In this document: piece after piece, positions 46,053 through 54,186 of the stretch
Numbering within the stretch: position 1 is the stretch's first letter
Layout of the letters: each line of letters opens with the position of its first letter
Source: Fen-1135 sp963705275
Lineage (GTDB): Bacteria; Desulfobacterota; Syntrophia; Syntrophales; UBA2185
DNA: 64,000 bases
NCBI GenBank assembly: GCA_963705275.1
Contig: OY970063.1
Location: 1,426,001 to 1,490,000 of the forward strand
Direction of reading: 5' to 3'
Made by a program: the position numbers and the translations under genes
The notes under the pieces: model-generated
Databases searched by the model: none
What the model saw: only the letters and a program-made list of their open reading frames with translations
Told to the model about the DNA's origin: nothing

Positions 46053-46976
46053 TCAGAAATTGACTTTATTCAAGCCCTTCAATCCGAGGATATCCCTCGT
46101 TTCATCCGGCGTCGCCGGGTCGATGCCCAGTTCACGGGCGATCCGGACAATCTTCGCTACCTGTTCAGCGTTGCTCTTGGCCATCATACCTTTTTCCAGG
46201 TAAAGGTTATCCTCCAGGCCGACCCGACAGTTACCACCCAGCAATAGAGACTGGGTACAGGTGGGAAACTGGGCCCGGCCGGCCACGCAGACCGAAAACT
46301 CGAAATCGCCGATGAGACGTTTTGTATATTCCACCAGAAACATGAGATTCTCCGGGCTCGCCGTGATACCGCCCAGGATGCCCATGACATATTGAATGTA
46401 AACGGGTTTTTTCACGTAGCCACGCTCAATGAGAAATGCCACATTGTTTATCATACCGGAATCATAAACTTCGAATTCAGGCTTAGTCCCGTGTTCGCTG
46501 AAGATCTTTGTGAACTCGCGCATGGACTTGAAGGTGTTGGGAAATATGAAATCCTCTGTCATACCCAGGTACTGGGGCTCCCACTCAAATTTGAATTCCT
46601 TGAACTTGTCGAGGGCATGAAAAAGAGCGAAGTTGAGAGAGCCGGCATTAAACGATGCAAGCTCCGGTTTGAATGTCGATACAGGTATCAGGCGCTGCTC
46701 CGCCGTCATGCCAAGCCCGCCGCCCGTGGTGATACAGATGATCATATTGCATCTGCTCTTGATCGAAGTCACCACTTCCTTAATAAGATTCACGTCGGGT
46801 GTCGGACGCCCCGTCTGCGGATCACGAACATGGATATGGGCTACAGCTGCCCCTGCTTCATAAGCGGCGACGGCGTCATCGGCGATCTGTTTCGGCGTGA
46901 TGGGCAGATAAGGCGACATGGTGGGCGTGTGAATGCTTCCGGTGATTGCGGCAGTGATGATAGCTTTTTCCTTCAT
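46053..46976 (-). CDS. BKACE family (DUF849) beta-keto acid cleavage enzyme
   Basis: The 307 residues match the 3-keto-5-aminohexanoate cleavage enzyme family, TIM-barrel metal enzymes. They react a beta-keto acid with acetyl-CoA to give acetoacetate and a new CoA ester. Visible are the metal-binding HIHVRDPQTGRP and the C-terminal GGNCRVGLEDNLYLEKG. The real substrate varies widely in this family. Here the setting suggests a beta-keto acid from the same pathway. GAGAGGAGAG precedes the ATG. Confidence 0.95.
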   Translation of the reverse strand: MKEKAIITAAITGSIHTPTMSPYLPITPKQIADDAVAAYEAGAAVAHIHVRDPQTGRPTPDVNLIKEVVTSIKSRCNMIICITTGGGLGMTAEQRLIPVSTFKPELASFNAGSLNFALFHALDKFKEFKFEWEPQYLGMTEDFIFPNTFKSMREFTKIFSEHGTKPEFEVYDSGMINNVAFLIERGYVKKPVYIQYVMGILGGITASPENLMFLVEYTKRLIGDFEFSVCVAGRAQFPTCTQSLLLGGNCRVGLEDNLYLEKGMMAKSNAEQVAKIVRIARELGIDPATPDETRDILGLKGLNKVNF

Positions 46977-47136
46977 GTTGCTCTCCTCTCATCTATTATA
47001 TCAAACCTGATAATGCAGTTGGTAAAGACTAATGAACAACGCGATTCCCTATTTCGCGCTCGTCTTTGTATTTTTCGTGTATCTGTTCTTGCGTCTTTGG
47101 TTACCTGACCGACGATAAGGATCGGGTCTCTTCACT

Positions 47137-47592
47137 TTATTTTCTCCTTAGCATCATAGTCATTATTTCACCGTTCATGACGGAAACATCTTTCTGATTC
47201 CTGACATCCACACTGAAAGTGACAAGTCCTCTATCCAGCTTGCGCGTTCTTCTTGTTTTTATCACTTTGGCAATAACGTGAATCGTATCCCCTATCATTA
47301 TAGGCGTTGTGAATCGCCATTTCTCTATACCGATAAAGGCCAGAATAGTTCCCTCAAAGAGGTTCAATTGTGTTAAGAGCCCAAGTGCTACGGAAAATCC
47401 GCACGTGCCATGGGCGATTCTTCCCCCAAAATGACGTGCAGCTGCGTATGCGGCATCAAAATGCAGTGGATTGAAATCCCCGCTGAATCCACAAAAATCT
47501 ACAATATCGGTTTCGGTGATTGTCCTTTCAGACGTTCTAAACTCTTCGCTTTCTTTAAAATCCTCGAAGTAGAGACCCCGATCGCTTGACAT
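47137..47592 (-). CDS. MaoC-like hot-dog-fold hydratase
   Basis: The 151-residue product carries the hydratase motif with catalytic Asp and His (SGDFNPLHFD) and FGGRIAHGTCGF. It hydrates enoyl-CoA thioesters. The ATG at 47592 has AAGGAG six bases upstream, and a TTG two codons earlier does not. MaoC and DUF35 proteins are often partners in hydratase-aldolase complexes of steroid side-chain breakdown. Here they are adjacent. Confidence 0.92.
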   Translation of the reverse strand: MSSDRGLYFEDFKESEEFRTSERTITETDIVDFCGFSGDFNPLHFDAAYAAARHFGGRIAHGTCGFSVALGLLTQLNLFEGTILAFIGIEKWRFTTPIMIGDTIHVIAKVIKTRRTRKLDRGLVTFSVDVRNQKDVSVMNGEIMTMMLRRK

Positions 47593-47639
47593 CTGCAACT
47601 CCTTAGAAGCGACAAATTAATCAGTAAGCATCGAGCCGT

Positions 47640-48119
47640 TTAAGGCGACACCGGCTCAAAATGTTTGATATCTAAGATACCTCCCGTTTTAACTTCCCGC
47701 CATACTGCGCGCACCTTCATGCCGTTTTTAACTTTTAGTTTCACCGTATCCAGATCCTTTATCTCAAAGCCTCCGATGAGATGCAGGAAGCCGCAATCCG
47801 AGCCGTCTAACCTGATCACGCTATTTATGAAAGGGGGTTTTGTCGGCATGCCGAAGTATTCATAATCTGTCAGAGACCATCCGATGAGTACACCTTCGGA
47901 AGAAACCTCGACCCAATCTTTCATTTCGACGAAGCAGCGTGGACAGAATCCCCTCGCAGGCACGAGAACCCGCTGGCATTCAGAGCATCGAGTCCCTAAT
48001 ATTTTTTCTTCCCTGAGTCCCTCAAAAAACCGGTGCCATGTCGGACCGAGTGCGAGCTCATAGGGAATCCTCGCTTCGGTCTTGATGACCGGCCTTCCGT
48101 CCTTGTCTATCGTCACCAT
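47640..48119 (-). CDS. DUF35 zinc-ribbon/OB-fold acyl-CoA-binding protein (second copy)
   Basis: The 159-residue product has the rubredoxin-like zinc ribbon CSECQRVLVPARGFCPRC followed by an OB fold. DUF35 proteins bind partner thiolases or aldolases and help hold the acyl-CoA. It probably pairs with one of the two thiolase-like proteins upstream. It lies 52 bp after the first copy, with which it shares about the same domain plan. Confidence 0.9.
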   Translation of the reverse strand: MVTIDKDGRPVIKTEARIPYELALGPTWHRFFEGLREEKILGTRCSECQRVLVPARGFCPRCFVEMKDWVEVSSEGVLIGWSLTDYEYFGMPTKPPFINSVIRLDGSDCGFLHLIGGFEIKDLDTVKLKVKNGMKVRAVWREVKTGGILDIKHFEPVSP

Positions 48120-48170
48120 TTCGAATCTCCTTCCCCCAGTGATTTCTATTCTGGATTTTTTATATAACCC

Positions 48171-48632
48171 CTATAATGGCTTGAAGTACAAAATGTCCGT
48201 CATGTGCCCACTCTTCTCGCTGCGCCATACCGCCTTCACTTTCATGCCCCGGTTGATTTTTGTCTTTACTGCCTTTCCATCATTTAAGTCTATACCGCCC
48301 ACGATATGAAGAAAGTTGCAGTCTGTCCCATCAAGTCTAATGAGAGCACCAACAAAGGGCGTATCCACCGGCATTCCGAAAAAATCCTCATTAGCGATCA
48401 CCCAGGCGATAATTTCGCCCTCCTGCGCCAACTCCTTCCATTCCCCCATGTCCACATAACACGCAGGACAGAACGTCCTTGCGGGAACATAGACTTTCTT
48501 GCATACGGGACATTTATTGCCCAGGAGCTTCTCTTGCTTCAATCCTTCGTAGAATCGCTGAAAAACCGGGCCGACGGAATATTTATATGGGAGCCAGACT
48601 TCGTGTCTTAATGTGCTATAGTTCTTTGTCAT
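48171..48632 (-). CDS. DUF35 zinc-ribbon/OB-fold acyl-CoA-binding protein (first copy)
   Basis: The 153-residue product has the zinc ribbon CPVCKKVYVPARTFCPAC and an OB fold with the typical ALIRLDGTDCNFLH. The gene starts 12 bp after the Cys-containing thiolase-like gene with AAAGGAGG upstream, so these two are the most probable pair. Confidence 0.92.
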   Translation of the reverse strand: MTKNYSTLRHEVWLPYKYSVGPVFQRFYEGLKQEKLLGNKCPVCKKVYVPARTFCPACYVDMGEWKELAQEGEIIAWVIANEDFFGMPVDTPFVGALIRLDGTDCNFLHIVGGIDLNDGKAVKTKINRGMKVKAVWRSEKSGHMTDILYFKPL

Positions 48633-48644
48633 CGCAAACCTCCT

Positions 48645-49811
48645 TTACAGTTCCGAACCCATAATCATAATGCCGTTGAACTCGCTGAGGCCGCCTAGGC
48701 CGTGGGCAAGGGCCAGCTTCGCCCCTGGAATTTGGTGAGCGCCTGCACTCCCGCTTACCTGCATGGCGGCCTCGGCCACCCTGATGAGCGCTGTGGCGCC
48801 GATGGGATTTGTGCAGAGCGTGCCGCCCGATGGATCGCATGGGAGATCTCCGCTTCGCGAAAAAACCCCTTTCAATGCCAAGTCGCATGCTTCGCCGGGA
48901 CCACAGAATCCAAAACATTCGTAATGCAGCAGTTCAACAAATGTGAACGGGTTATACACCTCGGCCACATCGAGCTCTTTTCTCGGGTTTTTGATGCCCG
49001 CCATGTCATACGCCTGCTTTACGGCCTCCATGGCACATTTCCAGGAGATTTTGTCGCTGTCCCCATACCAATATTCATCGCCGCAGAAGCCAAGTCCCTT
49101 GATCCATGCGGGCCGCTTGCACATTTGTTTTGCCTTTTTTTCAGAGGCCATTATCATCGCACAGGCTCCGTCTGAATTAGGGCATACGTCCCAGAGCCGG
49201 ATAGGATAGGTGATGATCCGCGAGTTCTTCACGTCGTCCATGGACAAATCCACTTTTATATGGGCATAGGGATTGTCAAATGCGTCTTTGTGGTGATCCA
49301 CGGAAATTCTTGCGGCCGCATCTCGCACTTTTTCTTCGGGAATGTTGTACTTGGCCATCCATTCCTGTGCCTGCATGGAAAATATCCCAGGTGCTCCGGC
49401 GAGAAAGTAGCGAAGGTAATAAGGGTCCATCACAGTCGACATCGTCGCCTGACTGTCACCTTCGTGCATCTTTTCGGACCCTACCACCATCACGACATCT
49501 GCCATCCCCGAAGCTATCCAGTAATAGCCCGTCTGTGCCAAGGAGATACCCGTCGTTCCGCAGGTCTCAGTTTTCATCATGGGCATCCCGACTGCGCGCA
49601 ATGCATCCGCGAAGTAAAAATGAGTCATGGCCACACCCTCCATCATGGATGGCATGGATCCATAAACGATCCCATCAATATCTTTCATAGCGATATTGGT
49701 ATTCTCAAGGGCAGCCTGCACGGCCTCCCTCACCAAGTCCGGGTAGGTGATCTCCGTGCGCCGGCCGTGTTTAGTCTGTCCTGATCCGATAATTGCAACT
49801 GGTCTTCCCAT
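48645..49811 (-). CDS. thiolase-like protein with nucleophilic Cys
   Basis: The 388 residues match the SCP-x/archaeal thiolase-like group that works with DUF35 proteins. The nucleophile is C84 in TETCGTTG. The C-terminal Cys and glycine motif are in SGGTLCTNPIGAT (C333). The His of the usual H-D-x-F motif is Tyr here (VYNPF, Y286). It may cleave a beta-ketoacyl-CoA, but the changed His motif leaves the chemistry open. TAGGAGG precedes the ATG. Confidence 0.9.
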   Translation of the reverse strand: MGRPVAIIGSGQTKHGRRTEITYPDLVREAVQAALENTNIAMKDIDGIVYGSMPSMMEGVAMTHFYFADALRAVGMPMMKTETCGTTGISLAQTGYYWIASGMADVVMVVGSEKMHEGDSQATMSTVMDPYYLRYFLAGAPGIFSMQAQEWMAKYNIPEEKVRDAAARISVDHHKDAFDNPYAHIKVDLSMDDVKNSRIITYPIRLWDVCPNSDGACAMIMASEKKAKQMCKRPAWIKGLGFCGDEYWYGDSDKISWKCAMEAVKQAYDMAGIKNPRKELDVAEVYNPFTFVELLHYECFGFCGPGEACDLALKGVFSRSGDLPCDPSGGTLCTNPIGATALIRVAEAAMQVSGSAGAHQIPGAKLALAHGLGGLSEFNGIMIMGSEL

Positions 49812-49821
49812 AGGTCACCTC

Positions 49822-50964
49822 CTAACCTTCCAGTATCGCCACGGCATGAAACTGCCCTGCAAAGCCGTGTGTTCCGTGGGCTAAGCCTGTCTTTACTTTC
49901 CTATCTACTTGACGCTCTCCGGCCTGGCCCTTTATCTGAAGCGCCACTTCTGCAAGCCGGTAAAGACCCCTGCATACGTAAGGGTTCATCGCCAAAACCC
50001 CACCCGACGGATTCACAGGCAGATCACCGTTTCTTTCCGTAAGACCCTTGTCGATCAACTTGCCGCCCTCTCCATGATCGCAGAATCCCAGCCCCTCATA
50101 CCAGAGGAGTTCCTGAAAGGCATAGGGTTCCGTTATTTCTGCGACATCAATTTCTTTCCATGGATTAGCGATGCCCGCCATGCCATAAGCCCTCTTTGCG
50201 GCGTTCCTCAATTGCCCGTCAAGAAGATCTCGGTCACCGAGGTAATATGTGTCCATGGATGAACCGAAACCCTTGAACCATACGGGCTTGTTAGTGATCT
50301 TCTTCGCCCTTTCTTCCGAGGCGAGAACAAGCGCCACAAATCCCTCAGACTGCGGTGCACATTCCATCTCTTTCAGCGGGTCCATGACGCGCTTTGAATT
50401 CATGACCTCTTGCAAAGTTACCTTTCGTCTCACGTGTGCATAAGGATTTCCAAGAGCATTCTTTAGGTTCTTGACGACCACTTTGGCGCACTGTTCTTCC
50501 GTGACGCCATAGGTATTCAGATATTCCCGCATTTGCAAACCGGCGGCGAAAGTCTCGTTTAATCCTACTTGGCGTTGATAGAATGGATCCGCGAAATAAT
50601 GGGTAATCGCATCGGTCGCGGGGTTTTCCGAACCCTTACATACTCCAAATACCAAGGCCGTGTCGTAATGACCCGTCATGACGCGCATGACGCCATACTG
50701 AAAGGCCAGAAGAGATTCTCCGTCCTGCCTCGTCCCGCTCTTCAAAAAGCCCGCCCCAGAGTCCCAGTAATAAGCATTCGCACAGGATATCCCCCCATGA
50801 AACACGTCTGACGATGCGCTGACGATGGTGCCGATCTCCTTTCGACTCATACCGGCTTTGTCCATGACTTCTCTGCATACTTCAAAAAGCTGCTGCAGGA
50901 AATTTGCGTCGGACATCGCTCCCGGCAATTGAGCCACTTCCACAATAGCAACTCTCTTCCCCAT
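49822..50964 (-). CDS. thiolase-like protein lacking the nucleophilic Cys
   Basis: The 380 residues have the same fold as the neighbour, and the conserved end NPSGGVLAMNP plus LAHGTHGFAG are visible. Where the partner has TETCGTTG this one reads SGTRQDGES, so the nucleophilic Cys is gone. The H-D-x-F His is also absent (EITEPY). It cannot run normal thiolase chemistry. In steroid breakdown, Ltp2 is a Cys-less thiolase homologue that acts as a retro-aldolase with a DUF35 partner. A similar role, or a structural one, is possible here. AAGGAGG precedes the ATG. The gene lies 10 bp before the Cys-containing one. Confidence 0.88.
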   Translation of the reverse strand: MGKRVAIVEVAQLPGAMSDANFLQQLFEVCREVMDKAGMSRKEIGTIVSASSDVFHGGISCANAYYWDSGAGFLKSGTRQDGESLLAFQYGVMRVMTGHYDTALVFGVCKGSENPATDAITHYFADPFYQRQVGLNETFAAGLQMREYLNTYGVTEEQCAKVVVKNLKNALGNPYAHVRRKVTLQEVMNSKRVMDPLKEMECAPQSEGFVALVLASEERAKKITNKPVWFKGFGSSMDTYYLGDRDLLDGQLRNAAKRAYGMAGIANPWKEIDVAEITEPYAFQELLWYEGLGFCDHGEGGKLIDKGLTERNGDLPVNPSGGVLAMNPYVCRGLYRLAEVALQIKGQAGERQVDRKVKTGLAHGTHGFAGQFHAVAILEG

Positions 50965-50990
50965 GGCGCCTCCTTACAGATTGATTTGGG

Positions 50991-51034
50991 AAAACAAAAA
51001 GCCGACCTCTGATGCCTGGCAGTAACGGTCGGCT
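50991..51034 (-). terminator. intrinsic terminator between the DUF2292 gene and the thiolase-like operon
   Basis: On the minus strand an 8-bp stem AGCCGACC/GGTCGGCT with a 19-base loop is followed by TTTTGTTTT. It ends only about 25 bp before the start codon of the first thiolase-like gene. Confidence 0.82.
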
Positions 51035-51063
51035 TAGTTCTCCTAATACCTCTTTTTCTGTTT

Positions 51064-51216
51064 TTAGATTTTTATGCTTTCCGTCTTCTTACAGATCGTT
51101 ATCTTCCCCGCCTCAAATTTAATCACAAGTTCTCCATAGAATTTGTTCTCAATCAATTCTCGTATCAATCTGAAAAGCTTTTCAACTGCTTCCACATTCA
51201 CCGTCCGTTTCAGCGG
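51064..51216 (-). CDS. small DUF2292 (YezD-type) protein
   Basis: The 50-residue product has the DUF2292 plan: a helix (VEKLFRLIRELIENKFYGEL) followed by two strands (LVIKFEAGKITICKK). The family has no established function and is common near CoA metabolism and iron-sulfur genes. The gene starts 14 bp after tetR and precedes a terminator, so it is probably cotranscribed with tetR. The longer open frame overlaps tetR and is not used. GCAGG lies before the ATG. Confidence 0.7.
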   Translation of the reverse strand, partial: PLKRTVNVEAVEKLFRLIRELIENKFYGELVIKFEAGKITICKKTESIKI

Positions 51217-51230
51217 CATCTCGAAACCTG

Positions 51231-51869
51231 CTAATGAATATAGCGCCCGATCTCTTTCGCAGGAACTCCCGCACCCCTCATAATAAACTGGATCAGCGAT
51301 GCACGAAGTTCCTCTTTGCTGCGTCGTGGCAAGATGTTCCATCCCCTCAGCGGGTAAACGGCCATTGTAAAGGCAACTATGTTCGCGATGAGATCCGGAT
51401 CTTCATATTTCAACTGTCCCTTTTCGGCCACCTTTTCAATGAGCGATTCAATTGTAGCGACGAACTGAGACTCTCTTTGCAAAACTTTACGCATCTGCGG
51501 TTTTTTCAGCGATTTTGTTTCGGTGTAGATGAAAAGCATCTCATCCTTGAATTGACAAGTCAGATCATATATTTTACCCACCACGTTAACTAACTGTTCG
51601 ACAGGATCCTCATACGACTCCAACACTTCGTCAAATTCTCTGTAGATGGTATCCAGCACGTCATTATGGATGAGAAAAAGGATATCCTCCTTCCGATTAA
51701 TATAATTATAGAGATTGCCGAGGCTAACCTGACTCGCCTTCGCGATTTCCCGCATGGTTGTCGCGTTGAATCCCTTTTTCCTGAAGATCTTCATGGCGCC
51801 TTGACAGATCTGTCGCTGTCTTTCTTCTCGACGATTTTTGATTCTGTTCTTTTCAATCGCTGTCTTCAA
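51231..51869 (-). CDS. TetR-family transcriptional repressor
   Basis: The 212-residue product has an N-terminal helix-turn-helix (MREIAKASQVSLGNLYNYI) and a helical ligand-binding C-terminus of the fatty-acid/acyl-CoA type. The frame is open to a TTG at 51926, but that codon lies in the -35 box of the promoter. The TTG at 51869, with GGGGTGGA upstream, is therefore preferred. It probably represses itself and the catabolic cluster, with an acyl-CoA of the pathway as inducer (inference). Confidence 0.9.
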   Translation of the reverse strand: MKTAIEKNRIKNRREERQRQICQGAMKIFRKKGFNATTMREIAKASQVSLGNLYNYINRKEDILFLIHNDVLDTIYREFDEVLESYEDPVEQLVNVVGKIYDLTCQFKDEMLFIYTETKSLKKPQMRKVLQRESQFVATIESLIEKVAEKGQLKYEDPDLIANIVAFTMAVYPLRGWNILPRRSKEELRASLIQFIMRGAGVPAKEIGRYIH

Positions 51870-51886
51870 ATTCCACCCCAATATGA

Positions 51887-51926
51887 ACGTACGTACGTAC
51901 GTATATTGGAACTTACAACCTGTCAA
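51887..51926 (-). promoter_or_regulatory. tetR promoter with overlapping (ACGT)4 operator
   Basis: On the minus strand TTGACA (51926-51921) is followed after 17 bases by TACGTA. That -10 region lies inside a fully palindromic run of four ACGT units (51887-51902) flanked by AT-rich arms. A repressor bound there would block the promoter. Confidence 0.65.
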
Positions 51927-52004
51927 GTATTATTTTCTCTAAGCTTCAAATAGAGCGGATAAGGAATAGATGTCTTGGAGGATAAACACTTGCTACCGTT
52001 GAAT

Positions 52005-52180
52005 AAGTGTGCCCTCGGCGTGTGTTCTTTTTCTTGAAATCAGGCTAAAGCGAGTGCGAGCGTACACAACTACGCAGAAGGATACGCCATTTTTAGTGAC
52101 ACCGAAAGCTTACAATAAAACAGCCGGCCTGGATATTTTCTAAATCCGCCTTTCACGCCAGACGCTGATCTCCGGAAGCT
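52005..52180 (+). repeat. diverged direct repeat, copy A (left of the caspase-like gene)
   Basis: It aligns with 54187-54350 over about 160 bases in the same orientation. Shared pieces are a TGTG-C-CCT start, a TCTTTTT run, CAGAAGGA-AC, AATAAAACAG, GATAT-TTC and CCTTTCACGCC. The last 60 bases also match copy C. Confidence 0.6.
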
Positions 52181-52215
52181 GACAATCTACAGTTGATGAC
52201 TACACCTACAACTAA

Positions 52216-52364
52216 ATGATTTTTGAAAGTCTGGATGCTACTGATTATGGGAAGAAATCCTCAAAGGCTTCCTCGAAATTGTTAGTTATCAGTCACCGTT
52301 CATGGAAGAGGAGAAGATTCACAACGCGCTCCGTAAAGGGCTGATCGGACCCATAAACAGATAA
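52216..52364 (+). pseudogene. possible frameshifted small gene
   Basis: A frame from an ATG (MIFESLDATDYG) continues with good coding look only after a one-base shift in a GGG run, as EEILKGFLEIVSYQ then SPFMEEEKIHNALRKGLIG to a TAA at 52362-52364. The joined product would be about 49 residues of no recognised family. A sequencing error or a true frameshift would look the same. Weak evidence. Confidence 0.25.
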
Positions 52365-52377
52365 ACTGTTTCAGTAT

Positions 52378-54021
52378 CTAATTCCCGGTTATGCGTGTCA
52401 ATAAACCATTCTTAGAGCCATGGTCAGTGGTATTTCCATTTACGAATTTTTGAGTCATAGGTATTTTGTGAGGACCTCCTTTCAAATCGCCCAATACTTC
52501 ATATTCAGACCAATATTCAGCACATTGTGAACGCAAGCGAAAGAAAAGCTCATTATTTTTGATTTTCAGATTTGATATAGTGACTAATTGAGTACACACT
52601 TTCGGAATATTAGAGCTTGGTACACTTCCTGCCAAATCATTACCTATTATTTTAAACGATATTCTATATCTACATCCACCCTCCGAATCTCCCGAAATTC
52701 TGTAACAATAAGTTCCTACCAATCTCCCTATGTTAACTTTCTCTGCCAGTTCCTTAAAGCGCTCTCCCCTCTGCTCTGCTGGAACTAGGACTTCATAATT
52801 ATTGACCTCCTTCTCAGCCAGGTCATAATTACCTCTCTTTTCATTTATTATCACAAGACAGAGACGGACTAACGCATTGTCTGCACCTTCCTCTATGGCC
52901 CTATTCAGTTGGTAATAGCCGCTCTCGTAATCCTGTCCCATTCCCTCAATAAGACCAATAGCAACCCTCGTCCAGCGGGATTCATAGTTAACTTCTTTTA
53001 TCCGATGAATATTGTATTTTGCAGTACTCTCATCTCCTTTGAAAACGAGAGCAATTGCCAGCCCAGCCCGGGCCTCCATATCATCAGGGGATGAAACAAC
53101 AGCTTTCTGAAAGTAATTAAGAGCATCGTTCCACGAGTTTCGTGCAAGGAGAGCAAAATACTTGTCGTTCTGAACCGTGGAATCTGTGATACTTTCAGAT
53201 GTAGCTGTCAGCATCGCCACTTGGGAAGTTTCTTCAGAAGAGGGTCTTGTTGCAGAACCCTTTGCAGTGCTGAAGTAAAAATCACCCTGAAGTGATGACA
53301 ACTCCCAAGGCACTTGCTTGCCACTCGTCTCTCTGTTTAGTTTCTGCCTCACATTCTTGAATACCTGCTCAATACTGAGTCCAGGTTGCCTCATGTACTG
53401 CAGGAGAGAGGATGTATAGGGACTGTTACGGCCTTTTCCATCAAGAGCAACATCACCGGGACTGGTAGAATACGATACAATGGTTCCCATTGGTGCTTTG
53501 GAAATAATGGCAAGACCACGGGTCGCAGATCGAAAACTGCGAACATAAGGATTGTCACGGCAGGCATCAAGGATGACGATGTTTACCATGCTTTTAGCAT
53601 TGTGCATGGTGGCAAGCACTCTCCCGGCGTCTATGGCCTCGTACTCCATATCTGTCTCTTCGTTAATTTTAGCACTCACAGGTATGAGATAGTTCACACC
53701 GTTAACCTGTACGCCATGACCTGCATAGTAGAACAGACCAACGTCTTGCCCCTTCAGTTGCTTTTCAAAATCCTCAACTGCCTTGCCCATCTCTCTCTTG
53801 GAGGCATTTATCTTGAGGATGACATTGAACCCCAGCTTCCTCAAGGTATCCGCCATATCGGTTGCATCATTGACAGGATTCCTGAGTGGTGAGGATGCAT
53901 ATTTGCCATTGCCGATAACCAGAGCCAGACGTCGCTCCGTTGCTGCTTGTAAAGGATTTATGGTGATAAAAGTAAGCAGAAAAGATAAAAGGACAATCTT
54001 TGTCAGGAAAGAATTTATCAC
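52378..54021 (-). CDS. caspase-like (C14) protein with TPR region
   Basis: The 547-residue product has a signal peptide (MINSFLTKIVLLSFLLTFIT, then NPLQA), a caspase-fold domain (about 28-265) with catalytic H102 (YYAGHG) and C154 (LDACRDNP), a linker, TPR-like helices (about 285-415) and a C-terminal strand-rich domain with several Cys (about 425-547). It would act in the periplasm or outside. The short SxxGxxxYLIPVSA-type domain is the common bacterial form, different from the first caspase-like protein. It is AT-rich and bracketed by direct repeats. Confidence 0.9.
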   Translation of the reverse strand: MINSFLTKIVLLSFLLTFITINPLQAATERRLALVIGNGKYASSPLRNPVNDATDMADTLRKLGFNVILKINASKREMGKAVEDFEKQLKGQDVGLFYYAGHGVQVNGVNYLIPVSAKINEETDMEYEAIDAGRVLATMHNAKSMVNIVILDACRDNPYVRSFRSATRGLAIISKAPMGTIVSYSTSPGDVALDGKGRNSPYTSSLLQYMRQPGLSIEQVFKNVRQKLNRETSGKQVPWELSSLQGDFYFSTAKGSATRPSSEETSQVAMLTATSESITDSTVQNDKYFALLARNSWNDALNYFQKAVVSSPDDMEARAGLAIALVFKGDESTAKYNIHRIKEVNYESRWTRVAIGLIEGMGQDYESGYYQLNRAIEEGADNALVRLCLVIINEKRGNYDLAEKEVNNYEVLVPAEQRGERFKELAEKVNIGRLVGTYCYRISGDSEGGCRYRISFKIIGNDLAGSVPSSNIPKVCTQLVTISNLKIKNNELFFRLRSQCAEYWSEYEVLGDLKGGPHKIPMTQKFVNGNTTDHGSKNGLLTRITGN

Positions 54022-54186
54022 TGTACCCTCTTTTCACGAATTGATTGAATTATATATTTCAAACCTGAAAAAAAAACAAGATACGTTGTGGATTTCCAGG
54101 TGAAATGTTGTATGGAGCGGCTTTGATGGAAAAACAACATTACAGGAAGTACTCAATAAATTTTTTATCTCTGCATTTTTCGATTA

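Larger units (their letters stand above)
51870..52377. other. intergenic region between tetR and the second caspase-like gene
   Basis: About 500 bp. It holds the tetR promoter/operator, repeat copy A, and a short broken coding fragment at 52216-52364. No intact gene is supported. Confidence 0.5.

Noticed and set aside
47032..47118. 28-residue hydrophobic frame on the plus strand (MNNAIPYFALVFVFFVYLFL, then RLWLPDRR)
   Set aside because: It sits in the gap between two minus-strand genes of an operon, has only a weak ribosome site, and its hydrophobicity follows from an A-rich minus strand with AAAGACGCAAG-type simple sequence. Probably chance.
51217..51342. Upstream half of a 92-residue frame that includes the DUF2292 protein
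   Set aside because: It overlaps the 3' end of tetR and has no similarity to DUF2292. The family starts at the ATG at 51216.
51870..51926. 19-codon upstream extension of tetR to a TTG at 51926
   Set aside because: That TTG is part of a perfect TTGACA promoter box, and the ACGT operator and a later ribosome site lie between it and the conserved domain.
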